DNA of 7,551 nt from Nitrososphaerota archaeon (GTDB lineage Archaea > Thermoproteota > Nitrososphaeria > Nitrososphaerales > Nitrosopumilaceae). Of the stretch, positions 5,843 to 7,551 are shown one piece after another. The stretch is from assembly GCA_030611185.1 (NCBI GenBank), contig JAUWQG010000042.1:1-7551 (forward strand). Direction: 5' to 3'. A model generated the notes under the pieces. The model did not search any database, was not told where the DNA came from, and saw only the letters and a list, made by a program, of their open reading frames with translations. The number at the start of each line of letters is the position of its first letter. Within the stretch, counting starts at the first letter, position 1. Made by a program: the position numbers and the translations under genes.

Positions 5843-5864
5843 GATCGCTTGTTAAAATAGACAA

Positions 5865-6254
5865 ATGGGCAATGTTGAAGAGCTAGAAAAAATCTGTCAA
5901 AAAATCGTAAAATTAGATCCCAAAATGAGGTCTGCTAGAATAATCAATAGCAGAGGACATCTAATGGCTGGAGGGATGAAAAAAGGAATCATGTCCCTTG
6001 AAGCGCAAAAACAAGACGAGATGATGTTTATGGAATTGGCATTACGAGTTCGTATGAGACATGAGTTTGATCATGAGTTTGGACAAGTTCACTTTTCATT
6101 GTCTTATAGAGAAAAAGTAATTGTGATGAGTTTTCCACTTGCACAAGATGATGTTCTTTTGGTATCCACTGAAAAAGAAGTGGATTTTGGAAAGATACCC
6201 TTCAAGGTTTTAAAAATCATAGAACCATTAAAAAACAAAATGAGTACATTTTGA
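5865..6254 (+). CDS. Small uncharacterised archaeal protein, paralogue of the 893-1279 product
   Basis: 129 residues, soluble, methionine-rich (more than ten Met). I do not recognise an enzyme. It aligns along most of its length with the 893 product: MRSARIINSRGHLMAGGMKKG (about 21-41) against IRFAGIVN.SGNLVLGG.K.G, then RMRHEFD (about 63-69), then REKVIVMSFP (about 82-91) and VLLVSTEKE (about 96-104). These conserved blocks suggest a shared fold, perhaps roadblock/profilin-like, and possibly a protein-interaction or regulatory role; this is inference. The start is ATG 5865, with no Shine-Dalgarno site and the shared TATA element about 27 bp upstream. Divergent transcription from the phaE-phaC promoter suggests a link with PHA metabolism. 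There is a 34-bp gap to the phosphoribosyltransferase gene. Confidence 0.82.
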   Translation: MGNVEELEKICQKIVKLDPKMRSARIINSRGHLMAGGMKKGIMSLEAQKQDEMMFMELALRVRMRHEFDHEFGQVHFSLSYREKVIVMSFPLAQDDVLLVSTEKEVDFGKIPFKVLKIIEPLKNKMSTF

Positions 6255-6258
6255 TTTG

Positions 6259-6267
6259 TTTACAATA
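6259..6267 (+). promoter_or_regulatory. Probable TATA box of the phosphoribosyltransferase gene
   Basis: TTTACAATA is centred about 26 bp before the TTG start at 6289. No Shine-Dalgarno site precedes that codon, so a leaderless transcript is likely even though the upstream gene is only 34 bp away on the same strand. Confidence 0.4.
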
Positions 6268-6288
6268 ATCCTAGTGGTGAGAAATTAA

Positions 6289-6720
6289 TTGGTAATAAAA
6301 AATTTAAACTCTGAAAAAGTTAGCTGGTCTGAAGTTGAAAAATTAACCAAAATTCTCTCAGAGAAAATAACTTCATTGCCTCAAGAGTTTTCCAGTATTT
6401 CTACAATTAGTCGCGGTGGTTTAGTTCCAGCACGATTACTTGCTGATCATCTTGGGCTTGATATAATATTGGTGGACCAGAAAAAAATATCTTCTGATTC
6501 TATATTTGTAGATGATATTTATGACTCTGGAAATACCTTTAAAAAAATAATCAACAAGGTTGACAGTCCTTCTAATTTTATATATGCGACATTATTTGCA
6601 AGACGGGGAAAAAAATATCCAAAGCAACTAATCTACGCTAAAAAGACAAGTGACAATTCCTACATCGTTTATCCTTGGGATAAATTAGAATACAAACGAC
6701 TTGCAAAATATAGTATGTAA
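6289..6720 (+). CDS. Type I phosphoribosyltransferase, Gpt/xanthine-guanine-like
   Basis: This family joins a nucleobase to PRPP, releasing pyrophosphate, as purine salvage in the cytosol. The 143-residue length fits the small Gpt-like group. The PRPP-binding loop IFVDDIYDSGNT is at 72-83, with the acidic pair D75-D76. The SRGGLVPARLLA loop (41-52) binds pyrophosphate, and the C-terminal YIVYPWDK (125-132) resembles the I.FPWE segment of hypoxanthine/xanthine phosphoribosyltransferases. The base specificity (xanthine, guanine or hypoxanthine) cannot be decided. The start is TTG 6289: an in-frame TAA occupies 6286-6288 and the family N-terminus begins here. It is convergent with the TFB gene, with 14 bp between the stops. 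Confidence 0.9.
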   Translation: MVIKNLNSEKVSWSEVEKLTKILSEKITSLPQEFSSISTISRGGLVPARLLADHLGLDIILVDQKKISSDSIFVDDIYDSGNTFKKIINKVDSPSNFIYATLFARRGKKYPKQLIYAKKTSDNSYIVYPWDKLEYKRLAKYSM

Positions 6721-6734
6721 TTTTTGAGATTTCT

Positions 6735-7551
6735 TTATTCTGTTTGATTCATCTTTCTCAATCCTGCACATCTGTTTCGAATTGTAACCTCTGTTACTCC
6801 TGATGCTATGGAGATCTCTTTTTGTGATTTTACCTCTCCTGTACTAATGCATGCCAAATACAATGCAGCAGCTGCTATTCCCATTGGGTCTTTTCCTGCA
6901 ACTATGCCTAATTTCTTTGCTTTTTCAAGAATGACCACTGCTTTGCGTTTGCTTTTTTCTGTAAGGTTTGCAATGCTTGCAATTCTTGACACTCCTTTTA
7001 CTGGGTCTACTACTGGCATCTTTAACTCTAATTCTCTGTAAATTAATCTGTAACACCTTGCAACATCTTTTCTCCTAATGTTGATTCCTTTTGCAATATC
7101 ATCTAGTGTTCTTGGAGTCTCTGTATTTCTACATGAAGCATAAAGACATGCAGCTACCAGTCCTTGGATTGAGCGACCTCTGACTAGTTTCTTCTCCATT
7201 GCTTTTCGATAAATGTATGCTGCCTTTTCAATGACTGTATCAGTTAAAGCTAATTTGTCTTTTAATTTGTCCATCTCATTTAGTGCTTGTCGCAAGTTTC
7301 TATCAGCTGATGAATGAGCTTGTGTTCTGCTATCCCACGTTCTTAATCTTTCAATTGAACTCTTCATTGCAGATGTTAATGGTTTTCCTGTAGCGTCTTT
7401 GTTTTGGGTTCCAATTATTGTTGATAGCCCCATATCGTGCATGGTTAGTGATGTTCCAGCACCCACTCTGCTTTTATTTCCCTCATCGTTTGCAAATGAA
7501 CGGCATTCAGCACCAGTGTCTGAAATTTTATCTGTAACTACAAATCCACAC
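6735..7551 (-). CDS. tfb: Transcription initiation factor B (TFB/TFIIB), 5' end outside the window
   Basis: TFB bridges TBP at the TATA box and RNA polymerase, and sets promoter polarity through BRE contacts. 271 residues are visible. The frame stays open to the right edge, and the GTG at 7464-7466 is an internal valine (SRVGAG), not a start. About 30 residues, mostly the zinc ribbon, are missing from an archaeal TFB of about 300. In order: CGFV (the last zinc ligand), the B-reader region ISDTGAECRSF, RVGAGTSLTMHDMGLST, cyclin repeat 1 with RGRSIQGLVAACLYASCR, and cyclin repeat 2 with GIAAAALYLAC and the helix-turn-helix GVTEVTIRNRCAGL that contacts the BRE. The B-reader reads E-C-R-S-F where many TFBs have E-W-R-A-F. 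These archaea carry several TFB paralogues; which one this is cannot be told. Confidence 0.95.
   Translation of the reverse strand, partial: CGFVVTDKISDTGAECRSFANDEGNKSRVGAGTSLTMHDMGLSTIIGTQNKDATGKPLTSAMKSSIERLRTWDSRTQAHSSADRNLRQALNEMDKLKDKLALTDTVIEKAAYIYRKAMEKKLVRGRSIQGLVAACLYASCRNTETPRTLDDIAKGINIRRKDVARCYRLIYRELELKMPVVDPVKGVSRIASIANLTEKSKRKAVVILEKAKKLGIVAGKDPMGIAAAALYLACISTGEVKSQKEISIASGVTEVTIRNRCAGLRKMNQTE

Noticed and set aside
5851..5859. GTTAAAATA as the TATA box of the 5865 gene
   Set aside because: Only about 10 bp before the start codon, too close for a TATA box unless transcription started inside the gene.
6808..7041. 77-residue plus-strand frame inside the TFB gene
   Set aside because: It is antisense to the second cyclin repeat of TFB, which is unmistakable on the minus strand.

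Overview
The window looks like a piece of a low-GC ammonia-oxidising archaeal chromosome (Nitrososphaerota/Thaumarchaeota, Nitrosopumilus-like). Support: an archaeal-type transcription factor B (TFB), AT-rich densely packed short transcription units, TTG/GTG starts without Shine-Dalgarno sites but with an AT-rich box about 26-29 bp upstream (leaderless mRNA style), and a pair of small proteins of a type I associate with this phylum. This taxonomic call is from recognition, not from a search. No rRNA, tRNA, CRISPR array or insertion sequence was seen.

Layout. Positions 1-813 (+) hold the 3' part of a SAM-dependent methyltransferase whose start lies before the window. Positions 893-1279 (+) encode a small uncharacterised protein. 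msrA (1437-1892, +) converges on a universal stress protein gene (1895-2329, -). A 111-bp divergent spacer with a perfect 12-bp palindrome leads into the central block. An alpha/beta hydrolase (2441-3259, +) is followed by a protein with a C-terminal AbrB-type domain (3283-3717, +) and a phasin-like protein (3714-4142, +). These face the class III polyhydroxyalkanoate (PHA) synthase pair phaE-phaC (5811 to 4176, -). Then come a paralogue of the 893-1279 protein (5865-6254, +), a purine-type phosphoribosyltransferase (6289-6720, +) and, convergent with it, a TFB gene (6735-7551, -) cut by the right edge.

The core is a PHA storage-granule locus. PhaC carries the Cys-Asp-His triad (C147, D300, H329) and PhaE is its partner subunit. 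The AbrB-domain protein and the phasin-like protein fit the granule regulator and coat protein, and the hydrolase may act on polymer or oligomer. No phaA/phaB-type genes for monomer supply are present; in this phylum hydroxyacyl-CoA could come from the 3-hydroxypropionate/4-hydroxybutyrate cycle (inference).

The least routine observations are: a single AT-rich box exactly midway between the divergent phaE and 5865 start codons, able to serve both directions; the TetR-operator-like palindrome before the hydrolase; the fusion of a phasin-like Asn/Met-rich region to an AbrB domain; the paralogous pair of small proteins, one tied to the PHA promoter; and a coherent rule in which first genes look leaderless while the internal phasin gene has a near-perfect Shine-Dalgarno site.
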